The position numbers and the translations under genes were made by a program. Shown one piece after another: positions 48,681 through 57,192 of a stretch of 64,000 nt of DNA. This DNA comes from Tenacibaculum dicentrarchi (GTDB lineage: Bacteria > Bacteroidota > Bacteroidia > Flavobacteriales > Flavobacteriaceae). The stretch is taken from NCBI RefSeq assembly GCF_900239345.1, contig NZ_OESZ01000012.1, forward strand, positions 248,001 to 312,000, in the 5' to 3' direction. Each line of letters starts with the position of its first letter. The stretch's first letter is position 1. Below the pieces are notes generated by a model. That model had not been told where the DNA came from, searched no databases, and worked only from the letters and a program-made list of their open reading frames with translations.

Positions 48681-48701
48681 AATAAAGTAATTTACTTTAT
48701 T
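48681..48701. repeat. AT-rich perfect palindrome
   Basis: AATAAAGTAA, one T, TTACTTTATT. It lies 74 nt before the lipoprotein gene; it could be an operator or a second terminator hairpin. Confidence 0.45.
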
Positions 48702-48774
48702 ATATCAGAACTTAAAAGTTTTATTTATTAAATTTATTCATCTAAAAAACATAACAAATGTTTATTCAAAAAAC

Positions 48775-49704
48775 ATGAAAGAAAAAATAACCATTATAAT
48801 CCTTAGTTTCTTTTTATTTCAATCCTGTAAAACTGATAATGAAAAAATAAAAGATAGTTTTCGTAAAAAATATCTAACAGAGCTTTTCTCTATATATAAG
48901 GGCTATTCTATTGGAAAACATTATATTATTTATAATTTAGACCATAATTTTACATTAGGTACTGTAGATATAGAACTCTATGACGAAAGTTTAAATGATT
49001 TTAATAAAGATGGTACACAAGATATGTGGGCAAAAATAACGGATACTAGTGACGGTGGAAATGAATTTATGGTTTCTTATGGTATTGTTCAAATAAAATC
49101 GCCAAAAAATATAGATTATATCGGGTATTTTGGCTTTGGCGATTTCTCTAATTACATCTATAATATTGACGGATTTAAAAACAAAACACCTATTATTAAA
49201 ATAAGTACAAGCCATCAAAGTAACATAAATAAATTCCCTATTTATCATATAAATACGCATCTTGGATTTAAAAATGGTAAAATAATATCACTAAACTATA
49301 TTGATTGTGCTATGTCTGCAATGAAAAATAAACGCATCTTTAAAGAAGAGTATAAAACCAATTATGATATAGACCCTGCTTTTAATCAACTAAAATTAGA
49401 GTTTTACAAAGAAGAAGGTTTTGAATATGCCTTTAGTATTAATGGTTGTAATGACTTTTTATTAAAAATGTATGTTTTAGGAAATCAGAACGAAGCAGTT
49501 TTAAAAGAAAAACTTTTAAATACTGCTATTTATAAAACAAGATTCAAAACAATAGCTAAACACATCAAAAATAACAAAATAACAGTTACTGATTATTTTA
49601 ATAATGAAAAAGAAATTTCTTGTAATGAATGTGTATCTACTAAATTTACAGAAAATAAAAAAGGTAAAAACAGGTTAGATATTAGCTATCTAAAAAAAAA
49701 ATAA
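48775..49704 (+). CDS. Hypothetical lipoprotein
   Basis: 309 aa. A lipoprotein signal is clear: KITIIILSFFLFQSC with the lipidated Cys at about residue 18. The mature part has a DFNKDGTQDMWAKI segment resembling an EF-hand/VCBS-type Ca-binding loop, and otherwise no family I recognise. Very AT-rich codons. A stand-alone gene, preceded by a palindrome and convergent with the SanA-like gene. Confidence 0.75.
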   Translation: MKEKITIIILSFFLFQSCKTDNEKIKDSFRKKYLTELFSIYKGYSIGKHYIIYNLDHNFTLGTVDIELYDESLNDFNKDGTQDMWAKITDTSDGGNEFMVSYGIVQIKSPKNIDYIGYFGFGDFSNYIYNIDGFKNKTPIIKISTSHQSNINKFPIYHINTHLGFKNGKIISLNYIDCAMSAMKNKRIFKEEYKTNYDIDPAFNQLKLEFYKEEGFEYAFSINGCNDFLLKMYVLGNQNEAVLKEKLLNTAIYKTRFKTIAKHIKNNKITVTDYFNNEKEISCNECVSTKFTENKKGKNRLDISYLKKK

Positions 49705-49726
49705 TCATTTTGTTCTAAAAAATAAC

Positions 49727-50362
49727 CTATTTCACTTCTATTGATTTCCCTAAAAATTTCGGTTGCACATTAAATAGAATATCAACAAATACTTTTACTC
49801 GGGCTAAATATTCTCTTAATTGAACTTTTAACCCGTATCTACCAGAAACATCTTTAGCATTAAATCCGATAGCCTTAATGCCAAAATGACTCGCTAAATA
49901 AATAGCTCTTTCATTATGGAATTTTTGAGAGATTATAGTTATATCAGTTTGTCCGAATATTTCTTTTGCTCTTACAACAGAATCTAATGTTCGGAAACCT
50001 GCATAATCTAAAAATATTTTATCCGCAGGAATACCCGCTTTTATCAAATCGTTTTTAAAAGTAGTTGGCTCGTCATATTTTTCGGTGCTATTATCACCAC
50101 TCACAATAATAAAAGTAATTTTCCCTGATTTATATAATGATATAGCCGCACGTATTCTATACTTATAATATAAATTTACACGCCCATTTAACAAATGTTT
50201 TGATGTACCTAAAACAAGCCCGACTTTATGTTTCGGGATTTCAGTTACGCTAGAATACAGTTTATCTTTTGTTTGTTTTTCTATTAAAAAATTACACAAA
50301 TAAATGGCAATCAACAAAAACAATGTTGATAAAATAGCTAATTTCAGAGTTTTTTTAATCAT
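49727..50362 (-). CDS. SanA/YdcF-like (DUF218) membrane protein
   Basis: 211 aa with the start chosen at 50362 (MIKKTLKLAILSTLFLLIAI); a longer frame to 50425 would overlap yaaA by 62 nt. One N-terminal membrane helix and a DUF218 domain (KVGLVLGTSKHLLNGRVNLYYKYR... , VSGDNSTEKYDEP, YAGFRTLDSVVRAKEIFG). SanA of E. coli helps the envelope barrier to vancomycin at high temperature; mechanism unknown. Follows yaaA with one base between them. Confidence 0.88.
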   Translation of the reverse strand: MIKKTLKLAILSTLFLLIAIYLCNFLIEKQTKDKLYSSVTEIPKHKVGLVLGTSKHLLNGRVNLYYKYRIRAAISLYKSGKITFIIVSGDNSTEKYDEPTTFKNDLIKAGIPADKIFLDYAGFRTLDSVVRAKEIFGQTDITIISQKFHNERAIYLASHFGIKAIGFNAKDVSGRYGLKVQLREYLARVKVFVDILFNVQPKFLGKSIEVK

Positions 50363-50363
50363 T

Positions 50364-51122
50364 TTATCTAGTAAAATATAATTCCGTTTCAGTTGACATT
50401 TCTTCAGAAAAACCATAATTATCAATATTAAAACCTTTTAATTCTTCTATTGTTTTAACATTATTTTCGATAATATAACGCACCATTAATCCTCTTGCTT
50501 TTTTAGCAAAAGTCATGATAGTTTTATATTCGCCATTTTTAAAATCTTTAAAAACAGGCGTTATCATTGATACTTTTAAAAGTTTTTTAGGCAAAGCTTT
50601 AAAATATTCTAAACTCGCTAAGTTTACTAATAATTCTCCGTCTTCTAACTCATCATTTAACGAATTTACCAATTCATTATTCCAAAATTTATATAAATTC
50701 TCGGTTTCGCCTACTTTTAATTTCGTTTTCATTTCCAAACGATACGGTTGAATTAAATCTAAAGGTTTTAATAAGCCATATAATCCTGATAAAATTCTAA
50801 GATTATTTTGTAAAGTTGGTATTTTTTCTTCGGATAAAGAATTTACATCAATACCTTTAAAAACTGCTCCTGTAAAAGAATAAATTGCCTGTTTCGCATT
50901 TTCTAAATTAAAAGGAGTTTGCCAATCTTGGTTTCGTTGATAATTTAAGTTTGACAAATCATCAGAAATTTTCATTAAATCACTTAAATCTTGTTTAGAA
51001 AGTGTTTTTAATTTTGTGTTTAATTTTGTTGAATATTCTAAAAAACGAGGTTGAGAATATAATTTTGTAGAAGCTTTTGTTTCAAAATCTAAGGACTTTG
51101 CTGGCGATATAATTATTTTCAT
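50364..51122 (-). CDS. yaaA: Peroxide stress protein YaaA (UPF0246)
   Basis: 252 aa. Begins MKIIISPAKSLDFETKAS, the family signature, and has VLSGLYGLLKPLDLIQPYRLEM-type block (ILSGLYGLLKPLDLIQPYRL) and TFAKKARGLMVRYII. In E. coli YaaA lowers free iron and DNA damage under peroxide; it binds DNA. First gene of a pair with the SanA-like gene. Confidence 0.93.
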   Translation of the reverse strand: MKIIISPAKSLDFETKASTKLYSQPRFLEYSTKLNTKLKTLSKQDLSDLMKISDDLSNLNYQRNQDWQTPFNLENAKQAIYSFTGAVFKGIDVNSLSEEKIPTLQNNLRILSGLYGLLKPLDLIQPYRLEMKTKLKVGETENLYKFWNNELVNSLNDELEDGELLVNLASLEYFKALPKKLLKVSMITPVFKDFKNGEYKTIMTFAKKARGLMVRYIIENNVKTIEELKGFNIDNYGFSEEMSTETELYFTR

Positions 51123-51239
51123 TTAAATAATTTTTTAAGTGTTTTCTGATCTAATTTTGATGTAAAAATAAGATGCTATTTTAAAAGATAAAACTAATTA
51201 CAATACTTTAAATCAATATGAATATTAGAAAAATAAATA

Positions 51240-52004
51240 TTAAATTTTTAAACCATCATAGGCTAAAAATACATTTTCAGGCAATTCTTTTTCAACTTCT
51301 TCATGCAAACCTAATAATTCACTAATATGAGTTAAATAAGCTTTTTTAGGTTTTATTTCGGCAATAAAAGCCAATGATTCTTCTAAATTAAAATGTGTTG
51401 CATGTGGTTCTTTTCGTAATCCTGTAACAATTAAAACATCTAAATTAGTCAATTTCTTTTTTTCTTCGGATGAAATAGTTTTAATATCTGTTAAGTAGGC
51501 TATATTATTAAAACGATACCCTAAAATAGGTAACCTTCCATGCATTACCTCTATCGGAGTAACTTTAACACCATCAAGAGTAAAACTATTTTTATGTGAA
51601 ATAATATTAGTAGCTACTGCAGGTGCACTTGGATATCTATTTTCTGTTTTAAAAATATAATCATATCTTTTCTTTAAAACTCCTAATACTCTTTCGGTTG
51701 TATAAATAGGCACTGCCCCCATTTGAAAACAATACGGACGGATTTCATCTAAACCAGCAATATGGTCTGCATGTTCATGGGTAAATAAAATTCCGTTTAT
51801 TGATGCTACTTTTTCACGCATCATTTGTTGCCTAAAATCAGGACCACAATCAATAACATAATTAATATCATCCCAAGAGACAAGAATTGATGAACGCAAA
51901 CGCTTATCTTTAAAATTGTTAGACAACGCCACAGGATGCGTACTATTAATCATAGGAACGCCCGTAGACGTTCCTGTACCTAAAAAAGTAATTTTCAATT
52001 GCAT
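51240..52004 (-). CDS. MBL-fold metallo-hydrolase (PhnP-like)
   Basis: 254 aa. Begins MQLKITFLGTGTSTGVPMIN and has the metal motif FTHEHADHIAGLDEIRPYC, later MHGRLPILGYRF and LTHISELLGLHEEVE. It resembles PhnP/phosphoribosyl cyclic phosphodiesterases; the substrate is unknown and no phn genes are near. Divergent from the 480-aa gene at 52097, with a TATTTTTG box (52031-52024) upstream. Confidence 0.9.
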   Translation of the reverse strand: MQLKITFLGTGTSTGVPMINSTHPVALSNNFKDKRLRSSILVSWDDINYVIDCGPDFRQQMMREKVASINGILFTHEHADHIAGLDEIRPYCFQMGAVPIYTTERVLGVLKKRYDYIFKTENRYPSAPAVATNIISHKNSFTLDGVKVTPIEVMHGRLPILGYRFNNIAYLTDIKTISSEEKKKLTNLDVLIVTGLRKEPHATHFNLEESLAFIAEIKPKKAYLTHISELLGLHEEVEKELPENVFLAYDGLKI

Positions 52005-52096
52005 TTTTTCTTAATTGTTAACACAAAAATAAGACAAAAAGTATATCATAGTTGCTATTTTAAGTACATTTGTAGCGATAACATAAAATTAGAAAA

Positions 52097-53539
52097 ATGG
52101 CCATCACACTTAAAGGAGATAAAAAAATAAGTACCGTACCCACCACAAATAGTAAAGCGTTAAAAATTAACTTAAATTCTCATATTTATGGAACATTTGC
52201 TGAAATTGGTGCAGGACAAGAAACTGTTCGTAATTTTTTTAGAGCTGGTGGTGCTTCAGGTACTATTGCAAAAGCAATGAGTGCTTATGATAAAGATTTT
52301 TCAGATGCTATTTATGGAATTGAAAGTGATAATCGTTATGTAACTGAAAAGCGATTAAAAAAAATGCTAAAACATGAAATGGATTTAATTGAAGATCGTC
52401 TTGATCGTCAAAAACATCCTCATAAATTATTTTTTAGCTATGCAAATACCGTTGCAACAATTAATTTTTCTAAAAAATTTAAAGGACACGGTTGGGTTGG
52501 TATTCGTTTTCAGCTAGACCCTTTAGAAGATTATAACGAAATTATTTTACACCTACGTTTTAAAGAAACTGATGCACGTCAGCAACAAGAAACTTTAGGT
52601 GTTTTAGGAGTTAACTTAGTATATGGAGCATATTATTTAAATGATAATCCAAAGGAGTTATTAAAATCTTTTTACGATAATATTGATAGTGACCGCTTAG
52701 AAATTGATATGATTAATTTCTCTGGACCTCGATTTATGTATGTCGATAATCGTTTAATGAGCTTACAATTAGTTAAAAATGGAATGACAAATGCCGTAAT
52801 GTTCGGTCCTGATGGAAATAACTTATTACCTGCTCAAGTACTTTATAAAAAGAATATTTTAGCATTACGTGGAAGCTATCGCCCTGTTACCAAAGTAAAT
52901 ATGGATATGTTTGAACGTTCTAAACAATTATTTTTAGCAGAAAAAAAAGTAAACCCCGATAAAACACAAATTATTTTCGAAATTACCCTTAGTAATCTTC
53001 GTTCAGAAGGAGAAATTAATGAACGTGATTTCTTAGACAGAGCCGAGTTACTTTGTGCACTTGGGCAAAATGTAATGATTACCAACTATCAAGAATACTT
53101 TAAACTAGTTGATTATTTTGGTGAATTTACAAAAGAAAGAATGGCTTTAACAATGGGGGTTCAGAGTCTTGTTCAAATTTTTGATGAAAAATATTATCGT
53201 AACCTTAGCGGTGGAATTTTAGAAGCTTCTGGTAAACTTTTTTACAGAGATTTAAAAATATACACCTATCCTTATAAAGACCAAGAAACAGGTGAATTCA
53301 TAAATACTGAAAACCTAAAAGTACATCCTCGAATGAAAGAATTATATAAATTTTTCAAACATAATGGAAGATTTGTAGATATTAAAAACTTAGATGAAAA
53401 TAGTTTACATATTTTTTCTAGAAAAGTTTTAACGATGATTAAAAATAATGAAAAAGGCTGGGAAGAAATGCTTCCTGAAGGAGTTTCTAAAACCATTAAA
53501 GATAAACGTTTATTCGGATGTTCTAGAAAACGAGTTTAA
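52097..53539 (+). CDS. Conserved Bacteroidetes protein of unknown function
   Basis: 480 aa, no signal peptide, no membrane segment, no beta-barrel pattern. The N-terminal block YGTFAEIGAGQETVRNFFRA and GGASGTIAKAMSAYDKDFSD is striking and, from memory, extremely conserved in this phylum. Database names such as TonB-dependent receptor or nicotinate-nucleotide adenylyltransferase are sometimes attached to such proteins; nothing in the sequence supports either. Other marked blocks are MFGPDGNNLLPAQVLYKKNI and NLSGGILEASGKLF. Single-gene unit with TACATTTG at 52065-52072 as -7 box and a shared terminator. Confidence 0.85.
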   Translation: MAITLKGDKKISTVPTTNSKALKINLNSHIYGTFAEIGAGQETVRNFFRAGGASGTIAKAMSAYDKDFSDAIYGIESDNRYVTEKRLKKMLKHEMDLIEDRLDRQKHPHKLFFSYANTVATINFSKKFKGHGWVGIRFQLDPLEDYNEIILHLRFKETDARQQQETLGVLGVNLVYGAYYLNDNPKELLKSFYDNIDSDRLEIDMINFSGPRFMYVDNRLMSLQLVKNGMTNAVMFGPDGNNLLPAQVLYKKNILALRGSYRPVTKVNMDMFERSKQLFLAEKKVNPDKTQIIFEITLSNLRSEGEINERDFLDRAELLCALGQNVMITNYQEYFKLVDYFGEFTKERMALTMGVQSLVQIFDEKYYRNLSGGILEASGKLFYRDLKIYTYPYKDQETGEFINTENLKVHPRMKELYKFFKHNGRFVDIKNLDENSLHIFSRKVLTMIKNNEKGWEEMLPEGVSKTIKDKRLFGCSRKRV

Positions 53540-53560
53540 TCATTTTTCACTTACTTTGAC

Positions 53561-53602
53561 TTTAATAAAAAAAGAAGCTATATAGCTTCTTTTTTTATTA
53601 AA
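53561..53602. terminator. Bidirectional terminator, 20-bp perfect stem
   Basis: TTTAATAAAAAAAGAAGCTA, TA, then its exact reverse complement. It serves the convergent genes at 52097-53539 and 53604-53798. Confidence 0.9.
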
Positions 53603-53603
53603 A

Positions 53604-53798
53604 TTATTTGACTAAAGCCAAACTAGGATATAATTTAGGCTTATTTACAGTATATTGTTTTAACCAAATGGTTAATTCATTTATTTCGTAAGGTAATAAT
53701 CTATTTAATGCTTTTTCTAACTCTCTACAAAATAAATCAGTATTAAAACTTACCTTTTCCAGTACTATTTTGGTGTACTCATACATTGCTCTTGCCAT
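53604..53798 (-). CDS. Small conserved hypothetical protein
   Basis: 64 aa. Begins MARAMYEYTKIVLEKVSFNT and contains LFCRELEKALNRLLPYEINE; it reads as two amphipathic helices with a Trp-containing turn. I recall similar 60-70 aa proteins in Flavobacteriaceae without assigned function. A 30-nt near-perfect palindrome stands 28 nt before its start, which suggests regulated expression. Ends at a strong terminator. Confidence 0.7.
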   Translation of the reverse strand: MARAMYEYTKIVLEKVSFNTDLFCRELEKALNRLLPYEINELTIWLKQYTVNKPKLYPSLALVK

Positions 53799-53826
53799 GC
53801 TTATTGTTTATTTACGGGGGTTTATA

Positions 53827-53856
53827 TGTTCTACATTACGAACGTAATTTACAACA
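53827..53856. promoter_or_regulatory. Operator-like 30-nt inverted repeat
   Basis: Arms TGTTCTACATTACG and CGTAATTTACAACA match at 12 of 14 positions around AA; the core ATTACG-AA-CGTAAT is perfect. There is no U-tract, so it resembles a repressor site more than a terminator. Confidence 0.45.
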
Positions 53857-53892
53857 TTTTATTCCTTATAATATGTTAAAATTCAGCAAAAA

Positions 53893-53922
53893 AAAACCGA
53901 TACTTGTTAAAGTATCAGTTTT
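53893..53922 (-). terminator. Terminator of the kdsB-HAD-CAT-like operon
   Basis: AAAACTGATACTT paired with AAGTATCGGTTTT (one G-U) and followed on the minus strand by a T-run. Confidence 0.88.
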
Positions 53923-53943
53923 AATTATTTAACTTACAGTTAA

Positions 53944-54210
53944 CTATAAGCTATTTAATTTTTCTATTAAAGCATTTGCTTTGGTTTCTAATTCAGTACT
54001 AATTGCTTTAAAATGTGCTTTTTTATTTTCTACATTTTTAGCATTAATTTTTGCGATTAAAGTATCAAAAGTTTCAAAAACTTCATCTATAATAGCTTCT
54101 GATTTTTCTGCTGTTTCACCTGGGTTTAACTCCGCTGATAATCTACAGATATCAATAATATCTCCTAAAGTATAATCGATATCTTTTTTTAAGTTTTTAA
54201 TGCTTGCCAT
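53944..54210 (-). CDS. Small helical hypothetical protein
   Basis: 88 aa, predicted almost wholly alpha-helical (MASIKNLKKDIDYTLGDIID, IIDEVFETFDTLIAKINAKN). No known domain that I can name. Last gene of the kdsB-HAD-CAT-like run, 21 nt after the CAT-like gene and ending at a strong terminator. Regular codon use and good spacing argue that it is real. Confidence 0.75.
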   Translation of the reverse strand: MASIKNLKKDIDYTLGDIIDICRLSAELNPGETAEKSEAIIDEVFETFDTLIAKINAKNVENKKAHFKAISTELETKANALIEKLNSL

Positions 54211-54231
54211 AATTATTATTTTTTTGCAAAA

Positions 54232-54858
54232 TTAATCGATTTTATCTAATTCAGCCTGAAATTTATCAAAAAATTGTCCTACATGATATCCATCTACCAA
54301 CGCATGGTTTACATTGATTGCTACAGGCATTAATTTCTGATTATTTACTGTTTTTATCTTTCCAAAAGAAAATTGTGGAATACTATCATTTTTATTTCCC
54401 GAATTTGGTTCTTTATGACTTGTAAAACAAACCCAAGGCAAGGCTGAACAATGTACACAAGCTACTGAATATTTAGGTGGGAATAAATCAGTAGTGCTAA
54501 GTACACGCTTTTTTTCTTGCTGATAATTTGCATTAAACACCTCAAAATCCGTTGAAAAATCAATAAATGAAAAGCCAAAAGTAGTATCTGTTCGTGCAAT
54601 AGTTGCTGATACATTAATTACCTTATGAATTGCTATTTTATCGTCTTCTATTCGGTATTTTAAATTATCAATGGCATTAATTGCCTTCATACATGCGTGA
54701 AGATATCGCACAAAAAAAGATTCTTTTTTCTGTTTTGCTTGCCGATAACAACTAGAAACATCAACATCGGCGACAAGCCCAAATGTTGGATCCGCTAAAG
54801 TTCTAAAATGATTAAAATGCTGTTTTCTATTCCAATTTTCAATATCTAAATATTGCAT
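54232..54858 (-). CDS. Chloramphenicol acetyltransferase-like acyltransferase
   Basis: 208 aa, full CAT length. The catalytic motif HALVDG (HxxxDG) is near the C-terminus and the family's N-terminal RKQHFNHFRTLADPTFGLV and FTSHKEPNSG are present. It could acetylate chloramphenicol or another small molecule; the setting (an operon with kdsB and a HAD phosphatase, no mobile element) suggests a chromosomal house gene, not acquired resistance. Adjoins the HAD gene with no gap. Confidence 0.88.
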   Translation of the reverse strand: MQYLDIENWNRKQHFNHFRTLADPTFGLVADVDVSSCYRQAKQKKESFFVRYLHACMKAINAIDNLKYRIEDDKIAIHKVINVSATIARTDTTFGFSFIDFSTDFEVFNANYQQEKKRVLSTTDLFPPKYSVACVHCSALPWVCFTSHKEPNSGNKNDSIPQFSFGKIKTVNNQKLMPVAINVNHALVDGYHVGQFFDKFQAELDKID

Positions 54859-55545
54859 CTATAAAAAATTTAACACTTCGGTAATATTGCTAACCGTTTG
54901 ATATTCTGTTGATTTTTGATTTCCTTCTACCTGTTCGTGCGCCCAAGTGGTGTGAAAAGGCACATGAATTGCAGCAGCACCGATTTCAATTAAAGGCAAA
55001 ACATCCGATTTCAACGAATTTCCAATCATTAATAATTCCGAAGGCTGAATATCTAAATGTTTTATCAATTTTAAATAATCGGCTGGTTTTTTATCGCTCA
55101 TTACCTCGGTATGGTGAAAATATTTTAAAATACCTGATTTTTCTAATTTTTGCTCCTGATCTAATAAATCACCTTTGGTGGCTACAATTATTTTACACCT
55201 TCCTTGTAATTTTTGCAGTACTTCTTCTACTCCATCTAATAAATCGATTGGTTGGGCTAGCATTTCTTTACCGATTTCAAGAATTTTGTCTATAATTTTT
55301 TGATTTACTTTATAATTAGATAATTCTAAAGCACATTCTACCATTGATAACACGAAACCTTTTACGCCATAGCCGTAAATTTTAAGGTTATCAATTTCTT
55401 TTTTATATAACTCCTGATGAATTTTATTTTCAGTTTCGTAGCCCGATAATAATTTCGCAAACTCCTTTTCAGCTTCTCTAAAAAAAGTTTCATTTATCCA
55501 GAGTGTGTCATCGGCATCAAAGGCAATTACTTTTATTTTATTCAT
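54859..55545 (-). CDS. HAD-superfamily hydrolase
   Basis: 228 aa. Motif [12 protein letters not shown] with the nucleophile Asp, motif II in IIVATKGD, and motif III/IV around MSDKKPADY and [19 protein letters not shown]. Probably a phosphatase acting on a small metabolite. It overlaps the end of kdsB by 8 nt, so it is translationally coupled; a role in KDO metabolism is possible but unproven. Confidence 0.92.
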   Translation of the reverse strand: MNKIKVIAFDADDTLWINETFFREAEKEFAKLLSGYETENKIHQELYKKEIDNLKIYGYGVKGFVLSMVECALELSNYKVNQKIIDKILEIGKEMLAQPIDLLDGVEEVLQKLQGRCKIIVATKGDLLDQEQKLEKSGILKYFHHTEVMSDKKPADYLKLIKHLDIQPSELLMIGNSLKSDVLPLIEIGAAAIHVPFHTTWAHEQVEGNQKSTEYQTVSNITEVLNFL

Positions 55546-56272
55546 TTTCGAGTTGTTTTATTGCCTTTTCTAAATCTTCAGGCGTATCAATTCCAATACT
55601 TTCTACCGATGTTTCAATCATTTTTATTTTTTTACCAACTTCTAAATAACGGATACATTCTATTTTTTCTGCAGCTTCTAAAGGAGTCATTGGCGTATTA
55701 TAAAAATCGAGTAAGGCTTGTTTTCTAAAAGCATATACCCCTTTATGTTTATAATATGTAACGTTTAATTCTTTATCTCTATGAAAAGGAATTACGCTTC
55801 TCGAAAAGTAGATAGCAAAATCATTTACATCGGTAATTACCTTTACATTATTAGGATTTTCAATATCTTCTAAAGATGTCATTGCTACTTTTAAAGATGC
55901 TAAATCTATACTATTATTTTTATCATCTTCAAAAGCTTTTATTAATTTTGATAAAGAAACAGTATCAATAAAAGGCTCATCTCCTTGAACATTTACCACA
56001 ATATCTACCTCTAAATTTTCAACAGCTTCGGCAATTCTGTCCGAACCACATTCGTGTTCTTTGATGCTCATTATAGCCTTTCCTCCTGCTTGTTCTATGG
56101 TTTTGAAGATGATTTCCGAATCGGTTACCACATAAACCTCATCAAATAAATTGGCAGTAACAGCAGCTTGATAGGTTCTTACAATTACAGGTTTTCCTCC
56201 TAAATTTTTCATTAATTTTCCAGGAAAACGAGATGCGCTATAACGCGCGGGAATCATTGCAATTATTTTCAT
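55538..56272 (-). CDS. kdsB: 3-Deoxy-manno-octulosonate cytidylyltransferase
   Basis: 244 aa. Activates KDO with CTP for lipid A-core synthesis. Seen: [20 protein letters not shown] at the start, [24 protein letters not shown] and the end [12 protein letters not shown]. First gene of its operon; TATCTTTG (56303-56296) upstream on the minus strand is a good -7 box. Consistent with the LptD-like gene, it shows an LPS-type outer membrane. Confidence 0.96.
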   Translation of the reverse strand: MKIIAMIPARYSASRFPGKLMKNLGGKPVIVRTYQAAVTANLFDEVYVVTDSEIIFKTIEQAGGKAIMSIKEHECGSDRIAEAVENLEVDIVVNVQGDEPFIDTVSLSKLIKAFEDDKNNSIDLASLKVAMTSLEDIENPNNVKVITDVNDFAIYFSRSVIPFHRDKELNVTYYKHKGVYAFRKQALLDFYNTPMTPLEAAEKIECIRYLEVGKKIKMIETSVESIGIDTPEDLEKAIKQLENE

Positions 56273-56424
56273 AAATTATAGTTATTTACACAAATCAAAG
56301 ATACATATTTAAATAAAGTATTAAAGTGAGTAAAATTAGACTTATTAAAACTTTAACAGTATTATTATTAAGCTTTTAGTTATTTTCTAATTTTTTTATT
56401 AAATTTGAACTCGCTAAATTTCTA

Positions 56425-56553
56425 ATGAAAGTACTTTTACATACATATCGCATTATTTTAAACACTATCGTCATGATAAAGTGTATGCCTATGCGCAAAA
56501 AATATGCCTATATAAAAAGTACGCCTAGTAATCGCTTTAAACAACGGTTTTAA
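56425..56553 (+). CDS. Possible 42-aa peptide or small RNA transcript
   Basis: An ATG frame of 42 residues (starts MKVLLHTYRIILNTIVMIKC; basic C-terminus) stands between a TAAATTTG box (56400-56407) and a strong terminator (56575-56611). The peptide has no recognisable family and may be a by-product. The promoter-terminator pair suggests a short transcript of about 200 nt, either coding or an sRNA. Confidence 0.3.
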   Translation: MKVLLHTYRIILNTIVMIKCMPMRKKYAYIKSTPSNRFKQRF

Positions 56554-56574
56554 AACCAATTTAATACAAACTAC

Positions 56575-56611
56575 AAAAGGTGCTTTTTATAAAAAAAGCA
56601 CCTTTTTTTTT
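56575..56611 (+). terminator. Strong terminator with no established gene
   Basis: AAAAGGTGCTTTTT paired with AAAAAGCACCTTTT (14 bp), then T-run. It is read from the plus strand, where no known gene ends. Confidence 0.8.
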
Positions 56612-56648
56612 ATACTTTTTTCACAAACCTTTTAAAATTGAACAAACT

Positions 56649-56759
56649 ATGAACACCGTAAAAATGTCAAAACAAATTAATATGCACTTAAAAACAATAA
56701 TGTGCTTGGTTCAAAATCCGTTTTACGAAAAATCTAAATTTCCACCAATAAACCCATAA
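56649..56759 (+). CDS. Possible 36-aa peptide upstream of the 115-aa gene
   Basis: ATG frame of 36 residues ending PPINP, with its stop 3 nt before the next ATG (56763). The tight spacing fits translational coupling, but the sequence has no recognisable family. It may be an upstream leader or chance. Confidence 0.25.
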   Translation: MNTVKMSKQINMHLKTIMCLVQNPFYEKSKFPPINP

Positions 56760-56762
56760 ATA

Positions 56763-57110
56763 ATGAATACCCAAATCACTTCTAAAAATAGTACGTCACA
56801 ATTTACCGTTAGTAAAAAACAGGTTCACAAAAATAAAACGCTAAAAACAGGTGTTTTATATCAAAAAATTGAAACCAGCGTAACTTCCTCCCTTGTATTT
56901 CACAAAAATTTCCCTAATTTAAGTTTTAAAAGCATTGATTTTGATATTATCAAAAATGCCTATTTAAATGATAATCTTATCATTAAAAATAATATTAAAA
57001 AATTGAATGATACTGAAATTATTTTACAGATAACGGTTTCAAAAAAAGAAAAAAAGCAAGAAATTATTTGTAAAGCACTATTTGGATATCAATTACAAAA
57101 AGCCTCTTAA
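56763..57110 (+). CDS. Hypothetical protein, 115 aa
   Basis: 115 aa, Lys/Asn/Thr-rich. No signal peptide. The second half alternates strands (NNIKKLNDTEIILQITVSKK) and ends in ICKALFGYQL, which could be a degenerate hotdog-thioesterase-like tail, but I cannot confirm this. It is alone on the plus strand between kdsB and manA, in a region otherwise poor in genes. Confidence 0.5.
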   Translation: MNTQITSKNSTSQFTVSKKQVHKNKTLKTGVLYQKIETSVTSSLVFHKNFPNLSFKSIDFDIIKNAYLNDNLIIKNNIKKLNDTEIILQITVSKKEKKQEIICKALFGYQLQKAS

Positions 57111-57192
57111 ATTTTGATATTTAAAAACAAGAAGCTCAAAATGAAAAATTTACTTATTTTGGGCTTATTTTACACTTCTTTTGAAGTATTTT

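Noticed and set aside
52097..53539. TonB-dependent receptor
   Set aside because: No signal peptide, plug or barrel strands.
54232..54858. Acquired chloramphenicol resistance
   Set aside because: No mobile element or compositional change; it sits in a chromosomal operon with kdsB.
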